Origin: Branchipolynoe longqiensis
Taxonomy: Eukaryota; Annelida; Polychaeta; Phyllodocida; Polynoidae
Length of the DNA: 64,000 nucleotides
Reading direction: 5' to 3'
Assembly (NCBI GenBank): GCA_030323885.1
Contig: CM059196.1
Location: 40,624,535 to 40,688,534 of the forward strand
Part shown: piece after piece, positions 32,289-42,202 of the stretch
Layout: every line of letters starts with the position of its first letter
Numbering within the stretch: position 1 is the stretch's first letter
Translations under genes and position numbers: made by a program
The notes under the pieces: model-generated
The model's input: the letters and a program-made list of their open reading frames with translations, nothing else
Told to the model about the DNA's origin: nothing
Database searches by the model: none

Positions 32289-33520
32289 ATGGATGTCCCT
32301 ACACTCCATCTACAGTTCCAGCATCAGTACCCAGTTGCCATTTACCAGCATGAGGTAGATCGCTACCTCATGGCTATTCTGGCAGCCAGTGTCATAGGAG
32401 AAGGAGGAGGCAGCAGTGGAGAATGTGGGTCAGACCCTGGATCGGGAGGCGGCCACAGTTTGGGTTGTATGACAAGCTTATGGTTGAGCGAGGACGCTGC
32501 GTCGTTTGTCAACTTTCTGCGGATGCCTCCCCAGATGTTTGACGAGATTGTGTCCAGAGTAGGAGAGACCCAGGATCGCCAAAAAGTACACAACATACAG
32601 GGCCACTCGAGCCTGGGCTGAAGATCGCACTTACTCTGTGGCACCAGACATCAAGGAACAAATACTCATCAATGAAGTTCCCCCACAACACACAAGTTGC
32701 TCATCGTGCATGAAGTGTGTCAGGCCATCATCGATGAGTACCTGGATGAGGTCATGACGTGCCCCACGACTCCACAAGAATGGCGTGCCATCGCCGACCA
32801 AGAACTTCCCCCATACCTATGGCGTCCTGGATGGGAACCACATCGCCTGCCGGTGCCCTCCAAAGAGTGGGTCATTCTATTATAATTACAAGGGGTTTTA
32901 CTCCGTGGTCCTGTTGGCGCTTGTAGACGCGGACTACAAGTTCATCTGGGCAGATCTCGGGGGTATAGGCTCTGCATCTGATGCCCAGATCTACAACAAC
33001 TCGGAGCTGAAGGCAGGCACTGAGTGTGGCACCATCAGTTTTCTGGACCCCAAACTGATCATGAATGGCCAGAAGGATGTGCCGTATTTCCTCATCAGTG
33101 ACAGTGCCTTCGCCCTGCAGCAGATGATGATTAAGCCGTACAGCAGGAGGGAGTTGACAAATGAGGAGTGATTCTTCAACTACCAGCTCTCCCAAGCTAG
33201 GAGAGTGGTGGAGAATGCCTTTGGCATCCTAGTCAACCGTTTCCAGGTGCTGCTGACAACTATGCAGCACCACCCCTCCACCGTGAAGGTCATCATCACC
33301 GCATGCATGGTTGTGTACAACCTGATGAGGATGCGCTACCCAGAGCTGCAGAACCAACATTGTCCAAGAAGCGTGGAGAGAGGGCCAAAACCTGGTAGAC
33401 GTAGACATTCTTCCTAGCCCCAACACCGCCTCCAAGACAGGAAAGGAGCAGCAGAATCTACTGAAAGACTGGGTCATCTCGCCCGCTGGATCACTTTCCT
33501 GGCAAGACAGCATGATCTGA
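32289..33520 (+). pseudogene. PIF/Harbinger transposase (HARBI1-like), broken
   Basis: The N-terminal part SFVNFLRMPPQMFDEIVSRV-type sequence (about 32500-32570) precedes frameshifts near 32580-32780. A third segment reads VCQAIIDEYLDEVMTCPTTP. From 32785 the DDE domain is well kept: GVLDGNHIACRCPPKSGSFY, YSVVLLALVDADYKFIWADL, SDAQIYNNSEL, PYFLISDSAFAL and, after a TGA at 33169-33171, RRVVENAFGILVNRFQ. The D, D and E positions appear in DGNH, SDS and VENAFG. A further frame change near 33370 gives the C-terminal SPAGSLSWQD, ending at 33518-33520. The family cuts and pastes DNA at TWA sites, normally with a Myb-like partner, not seen here. GC content is higher than its surroundings. Confidence 0.85.
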
Positions 33521-33775
33521 TGTAAAAAAATTGTATCTGTCTGTATGCACTGTGATATGTCTACTGTTATGATATATTTATGTATACTTACATGTTCGGT
33601 ATATTGTGAGATGTCTACTGTTATGAGATGTATATATGTCTATTGCTATAAATAAACTATATCAATTTTTTATATCAAAACACAATTACATGTCTGTTAT
33701 ATTTTTTATATACCTACAGGTATATTAGGTGCAGTTAAAACTCCAACAACAATCAACTACCCTGCAACAGATTTT
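33521..33775. other. AT-rich sequence after the Harbinger gene
   Basis: GATATGTCTACTGTTATGA(T/G)AT is repeated near 33553 and 33609, and AATAAA occurs at 33651. No inverted copy of the 31478 left end is visible. Confidence 0.5.
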
Positions 33776-34110
33776 GTTTGTTGTTGTTTTATGTCCTAGC
33801 AACATCTAAGGTCATATCAGGATGGGTACCAACTTGTGACAGTGCGCACTCATAGTGACTTTATAATGCTGTCCCACTGGGAAACCAGGCCGCAGGCACC
33901 ATGACCTGGTATTCCACTCAGTCACATTATCCTGACACTGAGCACACCAGTCCTTGCCCTGTCCTAATAATGCCGCACGCCTGGCTAGGAAGTGACAAGT
34001 ATCAATTTTTAAGTCATTGGTTTGACTCGACCAGGGTTCGAACCCACGACCCCACGATCTACCAGCACGGGAGACGGACACTCTAACTCATTCGGCCATC
34101 CCGTCTGGTC
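33776..34110 (-). mobile_element. S1 SINE, full length
   Basis: TGTTGTTTTATGTCCTAGCA tail to the head GGGATGGCCGAATGAGTTAG on the minus strand, with B box GTGGGTTCGAACCCTGG. It belongs to the 'CGTCTCCC' subtype. Confidence 0.88.
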
Positions 34111-34179
34111 CCTTGCAACAGAAGCTTCTACTAGTTCTAGCGAGTTTATCTGCTGTTACCTATTGGTTTGATATAAGCT

Positions 34180-34345
34180 TCAAGCAGTAACAAGTTAAAT
34201 TACCTCAGTATTCCCTTCTATGCAGCAGAAATGCTTCATAAGTACACCAGTATCTTAGTTCAGATATGTAGAATCAACTCTAGATAACTGTCTTAGTTTT
34301 GAAATGTTCAAGTTTTCATCTGGCTTTAAATGGACCAGATATAGG
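34180..34345 (-). repeat. M1 MITE fragment
   Basis: CAGTAACAAGTTAAATTACCTC, TAAGTACACCAGTATCTTAG and AAGTTTTCATCTGGCTTTAA follow the right two thirds of minus-strand M1. Confidence 0.6.
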
Positions 34346-34633
34346 TCGCTGAGACACTACCCATACTCCGACAAATGCTCTCCAAGCATACATTTGCTGG
34401 TTTTCAGTTTATGCAACTAAATATGTGGGGGGAGAGTGCTTACATTGGTTGCTTCTGTTGTGTTGTATTTAGTCCAGCAGCACTGACACTTTTAGACAAC
34501 CATATAGAGAAAGAAATGTTTGAAATTGCAATCTAAAATGATAAATATAAAGTTCAAATGTTTATTTATCATAACTCATCCACACCTTATGCAGTTTATA
34601 CTGTCATAGGTGTGTGTTGCAAACAAAGGGGAC

Positions 34634-34959
34634 AAGGCGGGATGGCCGAATGAGTTAGAGCGTCCGTCTCCCGTGTTGGTAGATCGTGGGGTCGTGGGTT
34701 TGAACCCTGGTCGAGTCAAACCAATGACTTAAAATTGATACTTGTCCCTTCCTAGCCTGGCGCTCGGCATTATTAGGATAGGACAAGGACTGGTTGGCTC
34801 AGTGTCAGGATAATGTGACTGAGTGGGATATCAGGTCATGGTGCTGGTGGCCTGGTCTTCTAGTGGGGCAGCACTATAAAGTCGCCATGAGTGCGCACTG
34901 TCACAGGTCGGTATCCATCCTGATGTGACCTTCGATGTTGCTAGGACGTAGAACAACAA
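34634..34959 (+). mobile_element. Full-length S1 SINE inserted in S3
   Basis: Flanked by the 15 bp duplication GCAAACAAAGGGGAC (34619-34633 and 34960-34974). Complete head GATGGCCGAATGAGTTAGAG and GGGTTTGAACCCTGG, body and tail TTGCTAGGACGTAGAACAAC. The long duplication and low divergence suggest a young insertion. Confidence 0.92.
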
Positions 34960-34974
34960 GCAAACAAAGGGGAC

Positions 34975-35050
34975 GCGGGACTCGAACCCATATTTCTGCT
35001 ATTGTAGCATGAGTTTCCTAACCATTAGACTATCTAGGCTCCCTGATGCA
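34975..35050 (-). repeat. S3 tRNA-like fragment
   Basis: GGGACTCGAACCCATATTTCTGC and CTAACCATTAGACTATCTAGGC are complements of S3 B-box and A-box regions. It is interrupted on its left by the S1 copy. Confidence 0.65.
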
Positions 35051-35104
35051 ATAAATCTGGATACTTGACCTAGTGCCTTAATAGTGCTTGCTACATTTAA
35101 ATAT

Positions 35105-35690
35105 ACCGGACGTGTTGGCCGAATCAGGAGAGCGCTGGCTTCCGTACTTGTCAACACTTCCTAGACACGCCCTCGACATTAATAGGGTAGGGCAAAGACC
35201 CTATAATACTAAGACGGCTCACTCCCTATCTCTCCCATGGTAATGTAAATTTCGCAGTGCCACCTTGTGGTGGGTTTGATCAGCCCAGCTGCTGGTTGGT
35301 GTTTCACATGTAAACACATACAATTATATTATACATGAGATAGGTAAGTATGAATACACATCAATATGAAATTGCTATGAACAAATACACATCATCATCA
35401 GTATCATCATCAGCATCGCCATCATGACACATCTTCCACATTCATATATACATTTATACATATAATATAGCACCTGTTTAACCAAGAGAACAGCCAGTGC
35501 ACCAAGTGGTGGGTTTGATCATTTTGATTACACAGTACAGGCTGAGTGAGCTGTCTTAGTATTATAGGGTCTTTGGATAGGGCAAGGACTGGTTAGCTCA
35601 GTGTCAGGATAATGTGATTGAGTGGAATAGCAGGTCACGGTGCTGGCAGCCTGGTCTCCCAGTGGGGCAGCATTATAAAGTCACCATCGG
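35105..35690 (+). mobile_element. S1 SINE split by a MITE
   Basis: Head part 35105-35193 (GTTGGCCGAATCAGGAGAGC, with an internal deletion of the B box) and tail part 35575-35690 (GGATAGGGCAAGGACTGG to ATAAAGTCACCATC) are separated by the inverted-repeat element at 35194-35574. The tail then breaks off against an M5 copy. Confidence 0.75.
35194..35574. mobile_element. 381 bp MITE with 31 bp inverted ends
   Basis: 35194-35224 (AAAGACCCTATAATACTAAG...) and 35544-35574 are inverted with one mismatch in 31. The S1 sequence around it shows GGGTAGGGC on the left and GGATAGGGC on the right, an apparent duplication of about 8-9 bp as in hAT-, Merlin- or P-type insertions. The interior includes (ATC)-rich sequence (CATCATCATCAGTATC). 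No transposase. Confidence 0.8.
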
Positions 35691-36108
35691 GTCACCCGAG
35701 TTGTCAGAATTTCAAATCGAACACCGCGAGTGGAGTCGAGAAATACACGTGCCATGTGCAAAATGACCCAACCCCAGTAACCCACCTCTTGGCTGGGGTT
35801 TGCTAGGAGCGATGATGTCACATCTGTGCTAGTACCTGTAGGATAACAGCTACCAGTACAAGTCCTACGTGTTGTTTTAATGCTTTTTTTTTTTAATAAC
35901 CCAGATTGTCAGCTTCTACAATCATAACATACTTTAAATCCTATTTTGCTGTACTTATATCGGTTATTGAAAAAAAAAATTAAGTCTTAGATTAAGCCAC
36001 CATTTTGTCCACCCTGAGCATATTCGTTTATTGAACCCGAGTCTGTAGGATGTGCGCATGCGCCATAAAGTGGATCGGGTGACCCGAGCTGATTAATCGA
36101 TTACGCCC
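35685..36108. mobile_element. M5 MITE, left end missing
   Basis: GGGTCACCCGAGTTGTCAG at left, AATTTCAAATCGAACACCGC, GTGTTGTTTTAATGC, ATTTTGTCCACCC, GGTGACCCGAGCTGATTAATC at right and the end GATTACGCCC. Collinear with the complete copies at 47.4 and 60.7 kb, but the GGCCGTAATCGATTAA left end is absent. Confidence 0.8.
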
Positions 36109-36229
36109 TATTACATGCTGCTGTCTGATCAAATGCTCATCTCCCCCTGTATCTACCGTCGCCGGGAATGATGCTTTCATATTGCAGCCTTCTTCCATTA
36201 GCTGAGATCACAGCAACAGTTGTGGCTCC

Positions 36230-37450
36230 TGGTCGTGTTGGTGCAGGGGTGGGGGTGGAGGTTACGTGGGGACAGGTGGGGGTGGTGGCAGGGGCATAGC
36301 CAGGTTCTAAAGCGGATTTTATTGGGACAAGGAGGGTTGAGTGGGGTAAGGTTGTGGAGGGTGGAAGGGGCATAACCAGGTTATAAAGTGGGGGTCATGG
36401 GGATGGGGAAGGATTGAGTGGGGTCAGATTGGAGTGGTGGCAGGGGCGTAGCCAGGTTCTAAAGTGGGTTTTTGGGACGGGGAGGGCTGAGTGGGGTCAG
36501 GTTGTCGATGGTGGAATGGGCATAACCAGGTTATAAAGTGGGATCATGGGGATGGGGAAGGATTGAGTGGGGTCAGATTGGAATGGTGGCAGGGGCGTAG
36601 CCAGGTTCTAAAGTCGGGTTTATTGGGACTGATGGGGGGTGGGGGGGAGGGCTGAGTGGGGTCAGGTTGGGATGGTGGCAGGGGCGTGGTCAGGTTCGAG
36701 TTTCTCTCATTTCTGACATTCGGGGAGGGTTGAGTGGGGTAAGGTTGAGGTGGTGGCAGGGGCGTAGCCAGGTTTTAAAGTGAAGTTTCTGGGACGGAGG
36801 GTTGAGTAGGTCTAGGGGTGGTGGTGGCAGCGTCATAGCCAGGTTCTAAAGTGAGATTTTATTGGGACGGGGAGGGTTGAATCGGGTCAGGTTAGGGATG
36901 GTGGCAGGGTCATATCAAGGTTCTAAATTGAGGCTTTCGATGATGGGGAGGATTGAGTGGGATGAGGTGGTGGTGGTTGCAGTGTCATAGCCAGGTTCTA
37001 AAGTGGAGTTTCGGGGTTGGGGGAGGGTCGAGTGGGACCAGGGGTGGGGTTGGTAGGGTCATAACCAGGTTCTAAATCGGGGTTTTCGGGGATAGGGGAA
37101 GATTGAGTGGGATGATGTGGTGGTGGTTGCAGGGTCATAGCCAGGTTCTATATTGGGGTTTCGGGGGAAGGGGAGGATTATGTGGGATCAGGGGTTGGTG
37201 CCAGGGTCATAGCCAGGTTCTAAATTGGGGTTTTCGGGGGTGGGGGAGGATTGAGTAGGATGAGGTGGTGGTGGTTGCAGGGCCATAGCCAGGTTCTAAA
37301 GTGGGTTTATGGGGACGGGGAGGGTTGAGTGGGATCAGGGGGTGGTGGCAGGGTCATAACCAGGTTCTAAATTGGTGTTTTCGGGGGTGGGGCAGGATTA
37401 AGTGGGATGAGGTGGTGGGGGTTGCAGGGTCATATCCAGGTTCTAATGGA
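36230..37450. repeat. Minisatellite of about 75-80 bp units
   Basis: Units contain GGCAGGGGCATAGCCAGG, TTCTAAAGTGGG, GGGACGGGGAGGGTTGAGTG and GGGTCAGGTTG. About 15 units of variable length run for 1.2 kb. Left units favour GGGGC(A/G)TAGCC and right units favour GGGTCATAGCC. Confidence 0.88.
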
Positions 37451-37783
37451 TGGTGTTCCGAGCACACATAAAGGCGTACATTTCTATTATGTATTCATAA
37501 CATCAAAACACAAGGAAAATAGTCTTAAGGGAAGTACATAATTGTTATTTTGTTTAAAAAAATCAAAGCACAACGAAGATATGACTATATCATATCAGGA
37601 AACTAATGTTTGGAATTTGTTGAAAAGGTGCAACTTTTGAAGAATGTGCTATGGGGGAGCGCTCGCTCCCCTGCTCCCCCTCTATCTACGCCACCGGGTG
37701 GTGGGAGTGGAGGGTGAGTAAAATGTGAGGTAGGCCACAGCACGAGTATTCCGAGATACTGAAGCTGGTACCGAACAGGCCAC
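37451..37783. other. Unassigned sequence
   Basis: No gene or repeat family is recognised, apart from GGGGGAGCGCTCGCTCCCCTG, an imperfect palindrome near 37650-37672. Confidence 0.4.
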
Positions 37784-37786
37784 TAA

Positions 37787-38350
37787 TGGCCCTGTCACAC
37801 TACGATGCTTCTCGCCGGTGCGCCGTCGAGACACGTCCAACTTTTCGGCAGTTTGGGGAAAAAGTTTGGTGTCAGCGCGGTGCGTTATTCGCGCGTGGCC
37901 AACGGGTGTCGACGCGTGAGGGAAAAAAAAAAAAAGGTTTGGCACGACGTCTTCATATGACCTTAGATGTAGCTAGGATGTCAAACAACAAAGCAACAGT
38001 TTAGCGCAATGTGTAAGAATGACCGTCACGCGCGCGCGGCGACTGCTGAGCATTCGCATAACATTATTCCAGCGCTGTCGAAGCCCTTCTGACGTCGCCA
38101 TAATATTGGAACCCGCGCGTTGACGCGTGTTGTGGATCGTCACGGTTTTTTGACACGCTTAAAACATTGAGTGACCAACTATGTGCGCCGCCGTCCTCCG
38201 GCGACTGTCGACGTCCAGGATAGTGTACCGACGTGTACCGACGTTCGCATAACATCCCCCCTAACATTTCCCGACGTTTCCCGACGTTTCACCAAAAACT
38301 GACACACGTCGACACGCATTGGAGAGAAACGTCGTAGTGTGACACGGGTA
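37787..38350. mobile_element. MA-d: motif-array element, CGACG word
   Basis: The ends TGGCCCTGTCACACTACGA and TCGTAGTGTGACACGGGTA are inverted and flanked by TAA (37784-37786 and 38351-38353; a TAAT reading is also possible). The interior is rich in CGACG, GTCGACG, GACGTTT and CGCGCG words. A 45 bp S1 tail (ATATGACCTTAGATGTAGC...) is embedded at about 37955-37998. No credible ORF. Confidence 0.82.
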
Positions 38351-38471
38351 TAATCAAACACTTGGTCCTGGTAATACGGCGTCGAAGCACACTGCATCGA
38401 CCCAAAAGAAAAGGGTGCAGTGTACATACTAGGGGATCGGGCATACACAGTGGTAACACACATAAGGTGGA

Positions 38472-38798
38472 CTGGTGGCCGAATCGGTAGAGCGCGGGCT
38501 TTGTGTGCGGAAGATCCGGAGTTCGGTTCCCGGTCGAGTCAAACACATGATTTATAGATTTGGTACTTGTCGCTTTCTAGCCTGGTGCTCGGCATTATTA
38601 GGATAGGGCAAAGACTGGTTAGCTCAGTGTCAGGATAATGAGACTGAGTGAGATATTGGGTCATGGTGTCGGCATTCCGAGTGGGGCAGCACTATAAAGT
38701 CACCATGAGTGTGCACTGTCACAAGTCAGTACCTGTCGCGATTTGACCTTTGATGTTGCCAGGACGTTAAACTCCAACAACCAACAAATCAACCATAC
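38472..38798 (+). mobile_element. Full-length S1 SINE
   Basis: Flanked by AAGGTGGA (38464-38471 and 38799-38806). Head GGTGGCCGAATCGGTAGAGC and GGAGTTCGGTTCCCGG, full body, tail TTGCCAGGACGTTAAACTCC. It uses the 'GGGCGCGG' subtype B-box side. Confidence 0.88.
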
Positions 38799-38806
38799 AA
38801 GGTGGA

Positions 38807-39405
38807 TACTGTGTGCGTGGTACACTGGTGGAGCAGCAATGCCTCCTGCTGTTTGCACACAGCGGTGAGTATGGGTTACTATTTAGGACAGGGTGAGGAT
38901 GACTAAAAGCCAGCATTCGGTAGTTATGGCGTCAGAAGGTAGGAGACGGTGCACGCACTCACATGAAGTGGCAATTTGATCTAATGTAAAATATATGTAT
39001 TATGCATGTGGAATAATACTGATGACAACTATTCCAAATTTATTAAATCTCCATAGCTGTTAAATTTCTGATGCCCCCCCCCCCCCCCCCCCCCCCCCAG
39101 TCACTGCGGGATCATTGTTGTCCCACTTTCCAGCCCTACATGAGTAAGGCTTTGGTTTGGGAGTGGCCAGGGAAGGGAACTCTCCATGAAAACTGTCTGA
39201 ACCCCCCCCCCCCCCCCCGGTCCTCCTACCCCCCGGTGTGTGAGCCAGAGCCTGGCGTCGTGAATAGAGTAGTGGGTGCCTAAGTACTGTCTGTGATGTG
39301 GGAGAGATACTACACCCATGTGAGTTGTATATCAAACTGCAGTGTGAGAGTGTATGCATGCAGATGCACCCTCTCCCCGGATAATGCAGAGATGCGTGTG
39401 TTAGT
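38807..39405. other. Unassigned sequence with two poly-C tracts
   Basis: Poly-C runs lie at 39074-39099 (about 26 C) and 39202-39218 (about 17 C). The 60-100 codon frames here arise from these tracts. No gene is recognised. Confidence 0.5.
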
Positions 39406-39412
39406 TATATCT

Positions 39413-39981
39413 GGGTCATTCTCAGAAACTGTGTACCACACTTTTGGTTTTTATGTTAACTTGTTAATGATTTTGCCCTTTTTTATGGGGGGGGGGGAAG
39501 AAGTCGATAGTTATTATTGACTCATGTTTAGCAATGCTACATGCATTTAATGTATCCCACAAAATGTTTCCGATATATGCTTATATGATTTTGTGTCAAA
39601 GTGAAAATTTGCATTTCGACATGATACATCTACCAAAACATATTTTCCAACTTTTTTTCTTGTAAGAAACAATTCTTCTGGCTTAACCATAATCAATAAA
39701 ATCTTGTTTGAATTTGTTGTCTGTGCTAAAGTGATGTTATGCATGTTTGTTAAAATGATGTTATGGATGAATGTTCCATGGTTAATTTTCACAGCTTTCT
39801 CAATTTGTACAACTTTTACAAGATTAAAATAAAAAAGTGAAGAATCTTTGTTAAATTCTGACATAGGCACAACATATAAACCTTCATATGAATATGGATT
39901 ATGTTTTCTGCTATTATTTGGAAGGTTTTCAATTTTGTTTTCCAAGTCACAAAGGTGGTACACAGTTTCTGAGAACGATCC
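39413..39981 (-). mobile_element. M2 element with inverted ends and a 160-codon ORF
   Basis: The ends GGGTCATTCTCAGAAACTGT and, inverted, GGATCGTTCTCAGAAACTGT (39413-39439, 39955-39981) match at about 24 of 27. A minus-strand ORF covers almost the whole element (stop at 39547, open to 40029) and includes the right terminal repeat. Its product has Asn/Lys-rich stretches (NNSRKHNPYSYEGLYVVPMS, ELFLTRKKVGKYVLVDVSC) and no domain I recognise. Copies at 3.75 and 49.3 kb lack the frame, so the ORF is either chance in AT-rich DNA or a remnant of the parent's gene. Confidence 0.6.
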
Positions 39982-40069
39982 ATTTACATATTGCCATGGG
40001 GATATGATAATGCCAGTTTGGTTGTTCAATACACAAAGACTTGACCAACTATAATTACACTATCATTAA

Positions 40070-40940
40070 AGCTGCATAATCCGATGAAGCAGCACATTTT
40101 TTAAAGCAAAGCAATTATCTACATTTGATTCTACATATCTAACTTAGATATTATTGCAATTATTAAGCATTTGTTGCCATACAGAAGGGAATACTGAGAC
40201 AATTTTGTAGAACTTGTTACTGCTGGAGTTTATGGTGTCAGAGTTTTGGCGTGCTTGCCAAAACTAATTTGACATGTTTGCACTTCAAATATCTCCAAAC
40301 TTAGCCATTTAAAATAAAAGTTACTTCAAACTAAAGTAAGGTAGATTATAACAATCAATTTAATACCGACCCACCCTCTGGGGAGGCTTAGGACTAACGC
40401 ATGTAGATATATATATACACATAAACAATACTCATACTCATGGAGGTGGACAATGAATTGACCAAAATCCAGCAACCGGAAACGGAAATAGCCCTCTATG
40501 GGCGCCACCATTTGTATACTCCTCTTGAATATTTTCAGCTATTATCGCTCGGTTTCCAACCTGGTCCCCTAGCCTTCAGGTCAGCGATTGGTTAATAATA
40601 TATCAAAACAAATGCCTGCTGCCATAGAATTTGCCGATATGCGCAGTTCAAAAGTTTGATATTATTCAAAATTAAAAGAAATAAAGAACAATTTGGCATA
40701 AACATGGATGCACAAATGAAATATTAATAGTTTCTTCCGCGGAAACGACAGCCGTATTCAGGTCACCCGAGTTACTAGAATTTCAAACCGAACACCGCGA
40801 GTGGAGTAAGAAAATACACACGCAATGATAAAATACTTTGCTGTAGTTATATCGGGGGGTCGGTCCTAAGCATTGCTTATTCATATTATATTTATCACAG
40901 AAAAATGACAGCAACCCAAAATGATTGGACTATGCATCTT
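40070..40940 (+). repeat. M1 MITE interrupted by an insertion
   Basis: The left part 40070-40363 starts TTAAAGCTGCATAATCCGATG. The right part, about 40876-40940, ends GGACTATGCATCTTTAA. The split is in ATTTAAT(A)...TATTATATTTATC. Confidence 0.8.
40364..40875. mobile_element. About 510 bp insertion in M1, containing an M5 fragment
   Basis: Borders ACCGACCCACCCTCTGG and GGGGGGTCGGTCCTAAGC contain a short inverted ACCGACCC/GGGTCGGT and TTAGGAC/GTCCTAA. A central M5 piece (40752-40860: GGTCACCCGAGTTACTAGAA, ACACCGCGAGTGGAGTAAG) lacks both M5 ends. GCCAATATGCGCAGTTC and AACAATTTGGCATAAACATGG at 40640-40710 also match M3 (27.0 kb). It is a composite of several repeats. Confidence 0.6.
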
Positions 40941-40964
40941 TAATTACCTCCTCGACTAGCTGGT

Positions 40965-41660
40965 GTTGGGCATTAATGGGATAGGTCAAGCTCTAGTTGC
41001 TTCAGTATAATGATAATGTGACTGAGTTAGATAATACATCATATTTCTACTCTATAGGCATGGTATCTTAGGAGGGCATCGCTAATAAGTGGCCCGGAGT
41101 AGACATTGACACAAGTCGATGCCCGTCCAAATGTAACTTTAGATATTGCTAGGGTGGAAAACCCCACTCGTCCAGTCACTCGCTCAGTCACTTATTCATC
41201 ACTGACTGTCCCACTACCTTAACTGCTTCATTGACTGTGTGGTTGACTGACTCACTGACTGACTCACTGAGTGACTCACTCACTGGTTGACTGAATCATT
41301 GACTTCATTCACGGACCTACTGGTTCTCTCACTGACTCACTCATTAAGTCATTCCAATACTCACTCATTTGCTCACTCTGACAGTGTTCACTCATGGCGA
41401 CTTTATGATGCTGCCCCAGTGGGAGACCAGGCCTCTAGCACCATCACCTGATATCCCACACAGTCACATTATCCTGACACTGAACCAACCAGTCCTTGCC
41501 CTATCCTAAGAATGCCGAGCGCTTGGCTAGGAAGCGACTCGTTTCAATTTTTAAGTCATTGGTTTGACTCGACCAGAGTTCGAACCCGTGGGTTCGAATC
41601 CCACGGTCTACGAAAAGCGGGAGACGGATGCTCAAGTCCTTCGGCCATCCCGCCTGGTGT
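40965..41660. repeat. Degenerate S1 (plus), CACT-type spacer, S1 (minus)
   Basis: 40965-41165 is a decayed S1 tail half on the plus strand. 41165-41375 is CACTGACT-like low-complexity sequence resembling the 11.7 kb array. 41385-41660 is an S1 on the minus strand with head GGGATGGCCGAAGGACTTGAG and a duplicated B-box segment (GGGTTCGAAC, GGGTTCGAAT). Confidence 0.65.
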
Positions 41661-41664
41661 CATT

Positions 41665-42105
41665 GTTGGCAGTTGAGAATGATGGATAAATGTAACTTAG
41701 AGATACAACTAACAGCCATTCATCCACTGAGCACTTCCCGAGTAAAAGTGCAGCGTCCCTCAACACGGTGTTAGACAGTGTTAAGTACGTGGAGGAGACT
41801 AGAACTTTAAATGCCGGACACACGCGTCGACCAGGAAGCATTCAAAGCATGTAGCTGTATTTTATGTGGGCTTACTCGTTTTGCAATAAACACATGTTAA
41901 AAAAAAAAAAAACTTCCCATTACTTGTTTCAAAACAAGCATTTTAGTTTTGCAATAAGCAAATGTTATGCAAAAAAGTTTCTGTTTACTAGTTTCAAAAC
42001 TAACATTTTCTGGTTTACAAAAAACGCTGAGAGTCTTTACAGTGGTGATCGAAATAGTAAAAATATAATAATACAAAAATTAAGTTGGTTCCATTTTGAC
42101 CGGTG
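41665..42105. other. AT-rich sequence with a decayed 70 bp tandem pair
   Basis: TTTGCAATAA(A/G)CA-ATGTTA with TTTCAAAAC(A/T)A(A/G)CATTTT occurs twice at about 41878-42015. No gene is recognised upstream of the GC-rich island. Confidence 0.5.
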
Positions 42106-42202
42106 AGGCGATGATTTGTTTGTAAGTCGCGCCCGGGCTATAAACCCCTTTCCCCTCCCCAAACCTTGCCTGCCATCTCACCCTGTCACTTCTTTCCTCC
42201 AG

